64,000 bases of DNA from Saccopteryx bilineata (Eukaryota; Chordata; Mammalia; Chiroptera; Emballonuridae): the NCBI RefSeq assembly GCF_036850765.1, contig NC_089495.1, positions 23,280,875 to 23,344,874 of the forward strand, written 5' to 3'. The first letter of the stretch is position 1; the number at the start of each line of letters is the position of its first letter. The position numbers and the translations under genes were made by a program. This document shows positions 34,045 to 46,005 of the stretch, one piece after another. A model generated the notes under the pieces. That model saw nothing but the letters and a program-made list of their open reading frames with translations. It did not search any database and was not told the DNA's origin.

Positions 34045-37000
34045 CAAGTAGACTTCGGCGTTTTGTTTTCGTGATGATGCGATTTTGGAGCTAAGATGTT
34101 ATCTCTGGCTGAGCTGGTGGGAGAAGGGGGCCCAGCGACACCCAAGTGTCCATTCTGTGGGAGGCGGACTCGGAGCCCTTGGGGAGACCCAGCCCGGAGC
34201 GGAAGCCTTGCTGCCGCAGCTCCTGTCTCCTTGGCTCCCAGACCAGCAAGAGCTGCACACTGGAAGCTTCTCACCGCAGCAGCCACGGTCGCACCCACCA
34301 GGAGCCCTCGCGTCCGCAGGATGGTGTGTCTAGCTAGTGGAAACCTCTTGGAAGCGAATGCTGTGTTTCCTAGTTACCCACCCTGGTCCAGAAGCAGGAG
34401 GACCCAGGAGACAAACTGTCTTTGGAAGGTGGTCGCGTCACTTATCTGGTGCTGCCCCACCTCCAGCCTGTGGTCCGGCGCCTCTGTCTCTAAATTGAAG
34501 ATACATAACCCCATTAAAGGGTTGGAAATGCTGGTAGGACCATAAGTCTCCGTATTGCCTTATTTTTATTGAGAGGAAAAACCTACTTGGTGAAGCAAGC
34601 ATCTGACTTCTAAAGAAGATCATTAATATTTTTAGACGTGATCATCCTGTTTACTTTCAAGGTCATTGGTATTTAAAATTTATTAGCTATGTTATGTAAG
34701 TCACTGTGAACAGGAGAGGAACTTCTCATCCATGACTTTCAGGAACATGACACTCTGAAGAGGACACCCAGCTGTTCCTGTCACCTCGCGGTCACACATC
34801 TCAGCTTTTTCCATCTGGGTTCATTTGTGCTTTTAGTCTTGTTGCCGATGGAGCAGCGAGAAAGTCAATAATGCACCGTCCTCACTACATTCTAGAATCA
34901 GTACCCTGTGTCCCTGACCAGGGTCATATTCTTAGGCCAGAACTTTCTCAGGTAAGTAGGCCCGAGAGCGCAAGGCCTGGCTCCCTGTTGGTGGCTCAGC
35001 GGCCTGGGCAGGTCTCAGGGCGGCGCCACGGGCTCTGGACTTGGCGGCATCACCTGCACATAAACAAATGGTTTGAAAATCCCAACACAGACTTCCCAGC
35101 GGCCCCTTGGGAGATCCCTGTGACACACTGGAAAAATTTAAAGGTTAAATCCAAAATAACTACACGAGTGGACCATGGGAAAAGAGACATGGCAAGTCGG
35201 GAGAGAGCTGACGGTGAGCGGGCTGCGGGGGCGGGACTAGGAAGGGTCGCGGGCTGCGGGGACAGGACTAGGAAGGGTCGCGGTGGCCCCGCTGCATGGC
35301 CGCCCCACTGCCGGGCCAGGCGTTTACTCCGCAGCCCCGTGCAGACTTCTGAGAACTGCAGTTTACTTGTTTTTGAAAAGCAGTTTTATTAAGCATCCTC
35401 TCTGTCACTGCCCCGCACAGAGCACTGCATTAAGGAGCCACAGGGACGTCTGGCTTGGGCGGGGCTGTAAGTGAAGTGCGGAGGTGGGAGCGAGCAGGTG
35501 TGCGTGGGTCAGGTGAGCACGCGCCCCACCACGCGCGTGGCAGCGGGGCGCCTACCCAGGCACCTGCTGGGACTCACAGGAGGACTTCTTTTCAGCTGCC
35601 CGTCCTGTTCCGAAGGCAGTACCAGTGCCGTCATGGTTGGTCCTGCAGGGGGACCTGGGCCCCGGGCCCGGCAGGTCCAGCACCTTCAGCCTGACTTCTA
35701 CGCCCCCGGGAGGGAGGGGTCGTGGGGTCAGCCTGACTTCTACGCCCCACCCCGCAGCCGGCATCAGGCCTTGACCTTGCGTCCTGCTGCGGAGCCGGCC
35801 CTCCTGGCTGCCACTGTCTGGGACCCCCTGCCCCCCAGGGGCCGCAGAGGTGCCTTGGGGCTGTCCAGCTCAGGGCTTTCGGTTGTCTTCAGGTATCAGG
35901 GAAACTGTTACTCTGACATTATCTTTGCGTCCAAACCTGTGGCTCCGAAGCTCAGACCGAGAGACCACTCTTGGGTGCTCCTAGATGCCCAGCGCTGTCT
36001 AGTCTGCGGTTCTGTTCAGCTTTCTGGTCGCCTGCGAGCATCTGACTCCCACAGGAGACTGAGGGTGGGGTGGGGGTGGGGGGCAGTGTGAGCCGGGTGG
36101 CGTCCACCTGCTGCGAGGGCCCCGAGCCCTGCCTTCCGCGGTCCCCTCCCCTGGTTTGTTCCCGCATGCCCGCTCTGCTCCCCGAGGCCTGGCCAAGCCC
36201 CTCCGGAGAGCCCGGCCCGTGGTGGGCGGAGGGTGCCCAGGGCAGGCCGTGGAGCTGCCTGGTTGGACACAGGCTCTGCCACTTACAGGCTGTGTGACCG
36301 TGACTGAACAACTGAACATCTCTGAGCTTCACGAAGTGGGACTAATAACCCCTCGTATAAAACTCTCACAGGGGTGCCGACACACAGCAAGGCCTATCGC
36401 TACGAGCCTGGCGAGGGGCATTTGAATTCTCAGGGCAGAGAAGGAGCGCGGACTGACCACCCACAAGGCTGCGGCCGTGTAAACACTGAGGACGTTCTGC
36501 GTGTCTCAGCAACCCCGGCAGGGCTGCAGCGTCCCCCTGGGGTCCTCGTGGAAGACCGGAGGCCGGAAGGAACCAGAGAGGGCAGGGGAGAAGACAAGGG
36601 AGCGGTAGTGGCCGCAGCCGCCATCACCGAGTGACGGCGCTGTCCTGCGTCCTGCAGCGTGGCCCCTGAAGCTTGTGGCAGCATGGGGGAACTCGGCCTC
36701 CACGGCGGTCTCCCCACGCCAGGCCAGGACACGTCGGCCGGAAGAAAACTCCTGACGGGAAGTAGATCAAGAGTGGGAAACAGCTGAACTCCCAGAGGGA
36801 CCAGATGGTTCATGTCATTTGCTGTCCTCAGACCCGCTGTCCCTGAACCTCCCAGCTGCTGTGTTATCTGATTTCCTGTTGGAGACCCTGGATTAGAGAG
36901 CCCCCTGTCGGCTGTGCCTCCCTGGGCCTTGAGGCTGTTCTTCCCCCAGGGCCTCCTTTCCAGTGGGGAGCCAGTTACAGCTGTGTCCTGGGAGGAGATA

Positions 37001-39912
37001 ATTCCCTTCACAGTCCTGTGGCTGAACCCCAGCCGAACAAATAACCTCTCCATCTTGTCTGTCCTGTTTGTCCGTTTCCCTCTGCTTTCCAGTACTTGGA
37101 GACTAAGGAGCCACTTACTGAGGGAAGTGGCAGACGGACACTTGCCCTGGCCTTTCCGAAGCAGTTCAGAGTCATTTGTCCAGTGTTGTTGGGATAGGGG
37201 GGCCTTTGGTCAGAGCTGCTGCTACTGAGGCCATGCGTGCCCACGCTGGGCAGCTTTTTGGCAGTACCGGGTGCGAAACCAGAGTCGTCCCCTGGTGCTA
37301 TGGCCCAGTCCTGGGTTGCTGACCCCAGCGTGTGAGAATAGGTCAAAGCAGCCTCCCTTGGATGGTAGGGGCTGAGGGTTGCCTCTGTTTGGTGCACTGT
37401 TCTCCAGGTTTCTTAATCACAGTCCGTGGTGTTCTCTGTAAGGCTCACCTTTCTAGATCCTTTGTCTGTATTCCCTGACCTCATTGGCGGTGACAGCCCA
37501 CCCCTGAGTCTCAGTGAGTCAAGCCTGCAAGTACCATTGGCGATCCCGCCTCTGCCTTGGGATTATTCACAACCATGTGGTCTGATTGTCACTGAAGGGT
37601 GGTGCAGGGCCTCAGCATGGCAAGTTACAGGACTTGGTCTTTTAAATTCAAACAGGCTCCATTTTAATAACGAAAGCCACCCGCTCTAACTGTGGGATTA
37701 TAGACAAGCTTTTTAAAATCTCACTGGCTTCAGTTTCCTCATCTATAAGAAGGAAGAATGAACACCTACTTCAGGTGGTTATTTTGAGGGAAAATGTAAA
37801 AGCTTGGCATAGACCAGTAATTGTTAAGAATAGCTCTTCCATGTCCCTCTCTTTGCTGGAACTTGATTCGACAAGGCCCAGGGCTTCAGCACCTTCCCTT
37901 TGTAGGAACAAGCTTAAGCAGTTGGGGTGCAGGGACTCAAGACCACACCCTCTCAAGGGAAACCGAAGGCCCCGGCTCTGTTCTCTGGTAAAGAGGAGAG
38001 GCAGCTGCAGCCAGGGCACAGGGGTGCCCTGTGGCTGTGCGGTGTGCAGGGCTGGGGCTCTGTCCCGGGCGGGTGGCCGTCCACCCATGGTTTGGGGCCT
38101 CCTTTCCTAGGGATAGGCACCCAGATAGCATAAGAAAGCATGTGAATTCTAACTGCTTTGGAAACAAAACCAAGGCTTCAAAGAAACTTTGGAATCACAC
38201 AAAGAAAGTGAACTTCTTGAAGAAAACCAGTTGTGACAGGGGCAAAGAGGAGAATCAACTCCAAATGGGATCATGTTTTATTCACGATTTGTGCTGCTGG
38301 TGGGGATGGCCAGAGCTTGGGGACAGGATGAGAAAGTGGGACACCCTAACTTCAAGCCTCATCCACTCGCCACGAAGTTCCTCTCGCTTGACCAAGCTCA
38401 GCTCCTGGGGACCTCTAATGGCTCTCGATAGCAAACACAGTTAAAAATTAACAGACTGACAAAATTAAATATGGATGACAGGCAACCACTATGGGCCCAA
38501 TCTGACACAGGATGTTACATGCTTGGGTGCCCTCGATCCGAGCGGTGTCTTGAGTGAACTTCTGGGATGTCGGAGCACATTTCACATGCCTGTTTGGAAG
38601 TAAGAGCTAGGTTGTGCTCAGGACAGACAGGCAAAGAGTCTAAAAGCCCAGGAGAGAAAATTATCCCCAAAGGTGTATGTCTAATGAAGCCCAGCCTTGA
38701 GCGGTCTTAGCGGGAGGCGTTCACAGGCCCAGGACCTTTCGTTTGGGGGCTGGATCTCGTTCTTTCCCAGGCTCAGACCTCAGCAATGTGCGCCCCATTC
38801 CACCTGGGAGGTTTGCAGGAGCGCAGGGGTGAGCTGCAGCGCAGGCTTCTCTAGCCAGGACCTTCTTGCTCCCCTCCTTCCCGGCTGTTAGGTTGGATAA
38901 GATGGTAGACTTAATTTTGGAACCAATTCACATAAGTCTTGACAGTTTGCCTAGTGGCAACCTGTTTAATTGCCCAAGGCAAGGACTGTTAGGTGCCAGA
39001 CAAGTAGTAGAGAATGCCGAGTGCTTCTCAGGCCCTCTGTGTCTGTTAGGAAGAATGAGGGCCGGTAGTGTCAGGGGCGGAGGACGTAGGGGTTGGAGTG
39101 GATGTTCCCTTACAGAGTGTTCTTCCGGTTGTGGTGAACGCTTTATTGGAAATGGGGAGGGTTGCTGTTTAAGGGCCCTGTGTTAAGTCTCATAAGGACG
39201 TTCGTCTTTATTGTATCATAGATCATCACGCCAAGCGATTTGGTGACTTGGCCTTTCTTTGGTGAGGCTGCTCAGGACCGCCAGTCCTTAGGCCCAGAGT
39301 GAGCAGGCCGGCGTTGATTATAGTTATGTGGGTGGCTGCAGTTGGCCCCACATTGGGAGAGCCTGGGCAGGACACTCGGGGCTCCACCTGAGGGACAGAG
39401 ATGGAACCCTGCCTGAGAATAGCCGTGCCCTAAAAAGGAAGAACAACTTGGTTGTGAACACAGTGCCAGGGAATTCTGCATTCACGTGTAGCGTTGGCAT
39501 TGGGAAAGGGAAGCAGAGGTCACACTCCTTCTAGGTTAGACACCTGGGACACCAGCTGGTGTGGTGACCCACCAGCTCTACTGAGTTTTGTCAGGAACTA
39601 GAAACCTGAATTTTATATGACTAGGTTTTAAGTGTCACCACTAGAAGGGGCCTTCCAGACCAACATTTGTCAACACCCATAATTATCATCAGCTACCACA
39701 GAATAAAAAGACTGTGGTCAGGTAAACGTGGAGAACCCAGGGTTCAATAAAATCGAACAGGTTTCTTTCCTGTGGAACTTCCCAGCCTTTGATGTGCACG
39801 TGGATCTTGATCTGTTGAAGGGAGGCTGTTTCTCCCAAGCCTATTTGACTGAAGAGCATCTCTGCTAGCCTCTGGCCACACTGTTGGAAACGTTATTCAA
39901 GAATAGTATCCC
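34045..39912. other. RBPMS intron, GC-rich, mostly unique
   Basis: MIR-like pieces lie at about 36255-36400 and 37680-37800. Small tandem duplications occur at 35220-35281 and 35686-35748. A G-rich run at 36063-36083 could form a G-quadruplex. Numerous overlapping ORFs (up to 207 codons) lack domains and consistent splice signals. Confidence 0.45.
35220..35281. repeat. Two tandem copies of a 31-bp GC-rich unit
   Basis: gggctgcggggncnggactaggaagggtcgc-type unit at 35220-35250 and 35251-35281 with two mismatches. Confidence 0.85.
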
Positions 39913-40065
39913 GCCCTGGCCAGATAGCTCTGTTGATTGGAGTGTCATCCCGAAGCACAGAGCTCGCTGGTTCGATCCCTAGTCAGGGCACATACAGGAA
40001 CAGCTCTATGTGCCTGTCTCTCTTCCTCTCTCTCTGTTCCTTTCTCTCTAAAAATCAATAAAATA
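39913..40065 (+). mobile_element. tRNA-derived SINE (type C)
   Basis: Head 'gccctggccagatagctctg', B box 'ctggttcgatccc', CT-rich body and the tail TAAAAATCAATAAAATA, which served as target for the next SINE. Confidence 0.92.
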
Positions 40066-40458
40066 GGCCCTGGCCGGTTGGCTCAGTGGTAGAGCGTCGG
40101 CCTGGTGTGCAGAAGTCCCGGGTTCAATTCCTGGCCAGGGCACACAGGAGAAGCGCCCATTTGCTTCTCCACCCCTCCCCCTCTCCTTCCTCTCTGTCTC
40201 TCGCTTCCCCTCCCGCAGCCAAGGCTCCATTGGAGCAAAGATGGCCCGGGCGCTGGGGATGGCTCTGTGGCCTCTGCCTCAGGCGCTAGAGTGGCTCTGG
40301 TCGCAACATAGCGACGCCCAGGATGGGCAGAGCATCGCCCCCTGGTGGGCAGAGCGTTGCCCCCTGGTGGGCGTGCCGGGTGGATCCCGGTCGGGCGCAT
40401 GCGGGAGTCTGTCTGTCTCTCCCCGTTTCCAGCTTCAGAAAAATACAAACAAAATAAA
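40066..40458 (+). mobile_element. tRNA-derived SINE (type A) inserted in the tail of the preceding SINE
   Basis: Full head 'ggccctggccggttggctca' to A-rich tail. A 17-bp exact duplication TAAAAATCAATAAAATA at 40049-40065 and 40459-40475 proves insertion into the type C tail. Carries TCGCCCCCTGGTGG (40335-40348) and TTGCCCCCTGGTGG (40357-40370), two CTCF-like motifs in tandem. Confidence 0.95.
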
Positions 40459-40475
40459 TAAAAATCAATAAAATA

Positions 40476-41690
40476 AACATTAAAAAAAAACCAATATCCC
40501 TCAGACTGGAGCAGTTGCATCATTGTCGCCTGGGGGGCTTGTCAATTGTGGGTGTTTGAGCCCCATCTCTGTAGAGTTTCTGCATTTCTGACACGTCCTC
40601 AGGTGATGCTGACTGCCTGGGTACCACACTCTGTGAACCCCTGGTCTAGACTTGCCCATCTCTTCCAAAAGAAGAAAGTGGCTAACCCTCGGGGTATTTA
40701 TTAATGATAGCTACCCTAATTGTGCCAGGCACCTGGTAGGCACGTCTTGTGATTATGTCTAAAGACATGGACGACGATGGGAGCAGATCCCTCGAAAGGG
40801 TATAGTGCTCTGCGAGTAATCACTGTGCAGCGCTGCCCACCGCACTCCTCACAGGCCACTGCGGACAGCGGGGCACCCACAGGGCTGCCACCCTGGGACC
40901 AGGCTGTGTCTTCCTGGCCTTGGCGACATGGTTGTCAAAGTGAAGTCTATGTATTTTAACCCTTTGGTCCTTCGTTTCCTCATCTATAAGGGAAGAGGGT
41001 GGAAGTTATTTTTACAGATCCTTCCCTCTTTGTCAAGCCTAGCGTTTCATTTCTTTTTGCCCTGAGTTCATGTTTGTGGGGCTCCTTCCCACTCCCGTCC
41101 AGCTCTCACCAGCCCCAGGAGCCGGTGCCATGCTGAGGGGTTGGAGACATCAGTGCACTGTTTTAGAGGTGTGAAGAAGTGTGATGGTCGAGTCACAAGC
41201 AGTGTGTCCCTGGATTGTAATGGTAATAACTGTTATTGTTACTAATTTTAGTGGAGAAGTGTCCAGGGCCTTCCTGTTGCTTATTGGCTTACGGTATGCC
41301 ATAACCCTTGTGTGCTTAGCAGTCTCTGGCACAGAGAAAATAGTCTGGGTTATAGATATTATGTTAAAAGTTCTTACAGGGGCTTCAGAAGCACCTCGAA
41401 CAGTATGCGTTTGTACATGTAGGTGAGCACACGTGCATTCTCTGCAGATGGATCGTTGCCTTCCGTGGAGGGTCAACCGTGTAGACGCAGTCCCTGCTGA
41501 ACTGTCCATGGAGCAGGAGTCGGGGAAGTGTGGGTTTCCCCCGTGTTTGTGGGGCACCTAAAGCGGCCCCTAGACAATGGACAGGAGTGGCCACAAGTGA
41601 GGGTGAGGGTTAAACCGCCCCTCCCCCAAGAGGACAGCAGTGAGTAGTGCTAAGTAGCTTGTTAGCTTGTTGACCTGGGCCAGCTGCCTG
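40476..41690. other. RBPMS intron, unique-looking with old hAT fossil
   Basis: 40560-40650 matches the MER5-type wording 'tctgcatttctgacac ... aggtgatgctgactgcc'. Otherwise nothing recognised. Confidence 0.45.
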
Positions 41691-42440
41691 AACCCCAGCT
41701 TGGCACCGGAGTGCTGCCGCTGTGCGCCAGGGTGGGAAAGGCGGAGGAGCAGCGCGGGCTCGGCCGAGGACAGCGCCCTCTGCTGGAAGGCGGCGTGGAT
41801 GCGCCTGGGCGCTGGAAGACAAGGCCGTGGGGGTGCGGGAAACGCGAGCAGAGCCTGCCCCCCCTTCCCCGCGGGAGCGCAGTGATTCCCCGGGCCTACG
41901 GCCCAGGGGGGATGGATCCCCGGGCTTGTTGCACCGCACCACCTCCACACCCTCCCGGGAATCCACCAGCGGCCGGTTCCACCTCCGCCCAGCCACGCAC
42001 CGTGGCCCCCGCCCCCGGCTGGCAGCAGCCTGCTTGTCCCCTGCAGGGCTCTAGGATGGGGGAGGCCAGGCCGACGGTGGCGCTCGGGTCCCAGACTGCA
42101 GGCCCGTGTGACTGAGAGAGTGCGAGGGCCGCGTGGGTGAAGAGACCAGTGCGAGAGGATGTCAGAGAGGCTGGAGCGGGTGCGTGGGAGACGCGGGGCT
42201 TCCCTGTCGCAGTCACCTGCACTGAGACGAGAACCGTGCCACCGGCTCTGCGGCTCCGCCTGGGTCTCCTCTGTGAACCGCCACGGCGCCTCGGCCTCCG
42301 GGCTCGGCGCCCCACCCCACACCGGGCAGCACCGGCCGCCACCACCGCTCCCCCAAACCCTGGTGCACACGGCCCCCCTTCCCACTGTTTAGGTTCCCAG
42401 CCCTCCACCCGCCACAGGGCTGTGCCCCCGCCCCGCCCTT
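41690..42440. promoter_or_regulatory. Intronic CpG-rich block (candidate CpG island)
   Basis: High GC with frequent CpG over about 750 bp, unlike its flanks. ORFs of 271 and 235 codons (minus) and 222 codons (plus) overlap here but are Pro/Arg/Gly-rich, without domains, and are expected in CpG-rich DNA. It contains the CTCF-like word CGCCCTCTGCTGG. It might be an intragenic promoter or enhancer; no TATA or transcript evidence is visible. Confidence 0.45.
41774..41786 (-). promoter_or_regulatory. CTCF-like motif
   Basis: CGCCCTCTGCTGG, the reverse complement of CCAGCAGAGGGCG, fits the CTCF core. Confidence 0.45.
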
Positions 42441-44436
42441 CCCCACCTGTCCCAGGAAGGCAGCTCCAGCTCTGCCCTTTGCTTAGTGAGCAAGCGGATT
42501 CCGATGCACAGAGCCGGGAGCCGTGGGTAGGTACGCGTTTTTTCTTTGTCTCCTCTGCCTTCCTCTCCTCCCTCGGCCCTCTCCTCCTTCCCCTGTGCTC
42601 CACCCTTCCCTTCTGGCTCTCCTGCCTCCACTTCCCCTCTTTTCTCCCCTTTGCCCGGTATACACCCCTAAATTCTCAAAGTGACATGTTTTTAGCCTGC
42701 TTGCATGTGAAGAGTTCTGATCCCTTGTCCCCTCAATTGCTGTGTGTACTGAAAACGACTCTGGCCCTGCCCGCAATGAGCCTCACGCCTGCTGGTGGCC
42801 CCTGAAGAATACAGCTTTGCCCTCTCACAATGCAGGGGCCCCGGCTGAGCTGGTCATCCGATCCCTATGAACCTGGGTGGACCTCAGAGGACCTCTACTG
42901 CCTTGAGGCCCCAGGGGTGGCTTCCTGGTGTAGGCAGGAGCTCAAAATATGTCTTTGTCAGTTTCCTGAGTGAGACCAGAGGCCTCTCCCCCAGGTTGAG
43001 GAAGAGTCCCTGAGTGTGGCCCCAGCCCTGCACTGACAGCCAGAGGAAGTAACTGCTCTGAGCCAAGGCCTGTGGGGCAGAAGGCGACTCTGAGGACTTT
43101 GTGGGGATCAGGCAAAGTCTGGGGGTACTGTCGTGGCCTTTTCTAGGACACATTCTTAGCCAGCTAGCTAAAGAATGCAATCAGGAGAGCTAGACAGCGT
43201 GGGCCCTGTGGGCCCTGTGACCATGGAGAAGGCTTGCAGGGCCCCAGGATTCAGTCCGTTTCCCTGCCCATCAGGTCCGGGAAGATGAGGCAGGAGGTCT
43301 AACCCATGTCCTGGGCCCTGGGTTCTGCAGACTTGCCTCTCGGGCCTCAGGCCCCTTGCACCTCCGCTTCACCCAGAATGCTGCCTCCTCTGGGCAGATG
43401 CTTTGGCAATCTGAGGTGCCATATGAAAACATGCTACAGAATATATTTTATTCAACCAACATAAATGTGTCAGGGTCAGATTCCTTCCAGCATCACATCC
43501 TACTCTAGAAACATTTTCAGGTGAACAGGTTCGGGCCAGACCCAGGCAAAACTGTGATGTTCTCCTGCCACCACCGAGAGGGCCGCCTCCCCCCAAGGGG
43601 TGCCCAGCTCCTCTTATTTACAGCTCCCCTCCCCTCCCCCATGTTCTCTGAGCAGCGCCTCCTGGGTTGCTCGTGGGGTGATGAAGGCCGCACCTCCTCA
43701 GGGTAAGCAGAGGAACAGCACTAAATAGGCACCTCTGGCCTCTGCCCAGTGGCTTAGGAACAAAACTGACACTGCCAATAGATACATGGTTGGTTAAGGC
43801 CACAGTACACTGGCACTTCTGCTTGTGTTTTAACATTTTCTCAGTACAGGACCAGAACATTTGCTGAGTGGACAAAGCATCACTTGTGTTTGGGGCTAGC
43901 CTTCCTTATAGGGAACCCAATGAAAGAGAGGGGATGTGGGTCCCTCTGGCAGTGAGCAGAGGGCGCACCCCACAGTGCCACAACGCCAGACCCCTTTTCT
44001 AAAAGAATGGGGACATAATCTCTGGTCCCAGCCAGACAACTGGCATGGATGGTGTCGTGACTTATCCCTTCCTTACAAAGGAAAACCATTAGGCCGTTGC
44101 CCTGCAGCCAGGTGACACTTAGTGAGAGCACACAGCCTCATAGGGCGGGACGTTAGCCTCGCTGTGCTGTGAATTCTGCAAAGGAGGATGGTCGGCCTCC
44201 CTGAGGTGGCGTTTCCCTGAGACCATGGCCTCTGTATCCACAGAGGGGTGAGGAAGACTTCTTGGGACACTGCTCTGATGCTTTTCAGCCCCCAGGGGGA
44301 GAATTGCCCATGGGCAGGTGTGAGTGGGCACCTTCTTGGAATAGTGAAGGGGATGGCAGCCAGCAGGCTGCTCTGTGGGGAGCGCAGCGTCAGGGGGGAG
44401 CCCTTGTTCACAGCCTTCTCCCACGTCTCTTTCCAG
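42441..44436. other. RBPMS intron upstream of the isoform-A exon
   Basis: A CT-rich stretch lies at 42540-42650. No further exon or repeat recognised. Confidence 0.45.
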
Positions 44437-44506
44437 ATGCGCTGGCTCCCTCCCTCCGAGGCTACTTCTCAGGGCTGGAAGTCCCGTCAGTTCTGCTGAA
44501 TACTAT
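44437..44506 (+). CDS. RBPMS: RBPMS isoform-A C-terminal exon (stop at 44497-44499) with donor at 44507
   Basis: The exon encodes 20 residues, [18 protein letters not shown] then FC, followed by TGA. This is the conserved isoform-A tail of RBPMS; the paralogue RBPMS2 has a related RW..QGWK.RQFC tail. The acceptor is ctctttccag at 44427-44436 and the exon is entered in phase 0. Only seven bases after the stop there is a strong donor, actat|gtaagt at 44507, so the 3' UTR is probably continued in a downstream exon (candidate at 60090). The stop is close enough to that junction to escape nonsense-mediated decay. The A tail supports the stronger splicing activity of RBPMS in smooth muscle (literature). 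Coding ends at 44499. Confidence 0.95.
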
Positions 44507-45888
44507 GTAAGTACCTGCTTTCCCTTACAGCCCAGACACGTGCCCGGTACGCGGGAGGTCAGTGAGCAGGCAGCTCCCGCCCTCCCTCTGGCCACTGCCT
44601 AGCTGGCTGGAAGAACTCCGTGGCACTGCTGTCTCTCCCGAGAGATCGTCACCCAGGCCTGAGGGAGAAGCGAGGCGTGCCGCCCGGAGTCAGACTGAAA
44701 CACTGAATCCCGGCCTGCCCACACAGCAAACCAGCAGTCGGTGCTAGTGTCATAGGACAGGTGTCAGGGAATTTCACCTGCTGCCGGCACCAAATACAAC
44801 TTTCCCCAAGTCACAGGCATAAGGGCTTGTCAGAAATAACTTCCTCGCATGCACGTCTGCGTATCCCAACTCGGGGCAATGTGCGTCAACGTTCCTCGGG
44901 CCCAGAGACCGAAGAGAGGCTGATAACCTCGGCACTGCGTCGGGCTTATTAAGGGAACTGACACACGAGGCAAGTCTCTGGTGGTGACGGGATGACCATG
45001 GATATCCCGTGCGCTGCGTGGTGGGCACTGAAGAGTGATATGGAACGGGAGGCCGGAACTGGCCTCGGGCTGCCTTAGGCCCCGCTCACTGGGAAGATAC
45101 TGGAGAGATGGTGGGTGCTGGCCGGCCTTACTCAGCTCACTGCCCTGTTAGTGAGGAGGGAGGGGAGCACTGGACAGGGCTTTCAAAGTGTTCTGGGGTT
45201 TATTTTTCACAGGCAAGTTGCCCTGCTGACCTGAAGCCTCAGTTGGGGTCGTGTCAGCTCCCTTCAGGTTCCTGGGAGACTTCAGAAGTTCTTCCTGTTG
45301 GAAGCAGGGGGCACTCCTGAGAGCTCGGGCCTAGGTCGGGAAGAAGGCCTCTTGGTTCCGAAGGCAGGGCCGTGCCAACCAGGGAAAGGCTTAGTGATGG
45401 GAGTCCAAGTGTCAGAAATCCCACCGATTCACCAGCGTGGCCAGCAGAGCCGTACCCTGCCTGGTCAGGATTCTTTCTCCGGGGGTGAAGATCAGTATGC
45501 TGGGGGGTGACATTTCTGCTGTAAGACATCAACTTCAGTAGGTTAGACTGGCACCTACTCTTCCCTGTCCCACAGATTTCTCAGTGTGGCCAAAGCACCA
45601 GTGCTTGGGGATCTTCATAGGTGGAGTACGTACATGCTTCCAGTGTTAGTTAAACAAACTTCTTTACCAGAAGATTTTCAGACCCTTTATAACAACACGA
45701 GCATCGTGAATCTTCAAGATTAGGGAACTCTATGATGCAATCTTTCTCAAACTTATTTGAAACAAGGGAGACCCCTCCCCCCTTTTTAAAAATACTGAAT
45801 CTTAAGAAACTAATGTTTTACATAGAGCACACTTTGGGAAACCATGCCCTAACCCCTTAATCAAAACCTACACCGTCGGCACCCATGT
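44507..45888. other. RBPMS 3' intron, unique-looking
   Basis: A weak hAT-fossil-like piece ('tttctcaaacttatttgaaac') lies near 45740-45850. Nothing else recognised. Confidence 0.4.
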
Positions 45889-46005
45889 ACAGGGGTAGGC
45901 AAAAGAGGTGTACAGTTTGCATGGAAAATAACCCGACAGTTAATAATAATGCAGGAATAAAGTGTTTCGTGTACGCACAACTGGAGACCTACTTCTGCCC
46001 ACTTC
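45889..46005. mobile_element. Mariner-type MITE
   Basis: Left end TACAGGGGTAGGCAAAAGAG and the reversed right end (gtgggcagaagtaggtctcc) are diverged inverted repeats. They match the 'gggcaaaagtaggtttacag' end type seen also at 54784. TA flank on the left. About 117 bp, no transposase. Confidence 0.65.

Noticed and set aside
40066..40140. tRNA gene
   Set aside because: A- and B-box words belong to SINE heads; a proper cloverleaf with acceptor pairing is not evident and the sequence continues into a SINE body.
41570..42805. Overlapping ORFs of 271, 235 and 222 codons on both strands
   Set aside because: CpG-rich composition explains them; the peptides are Pro/Arg/Gly-rich with no domain, and they lack splice or start context.
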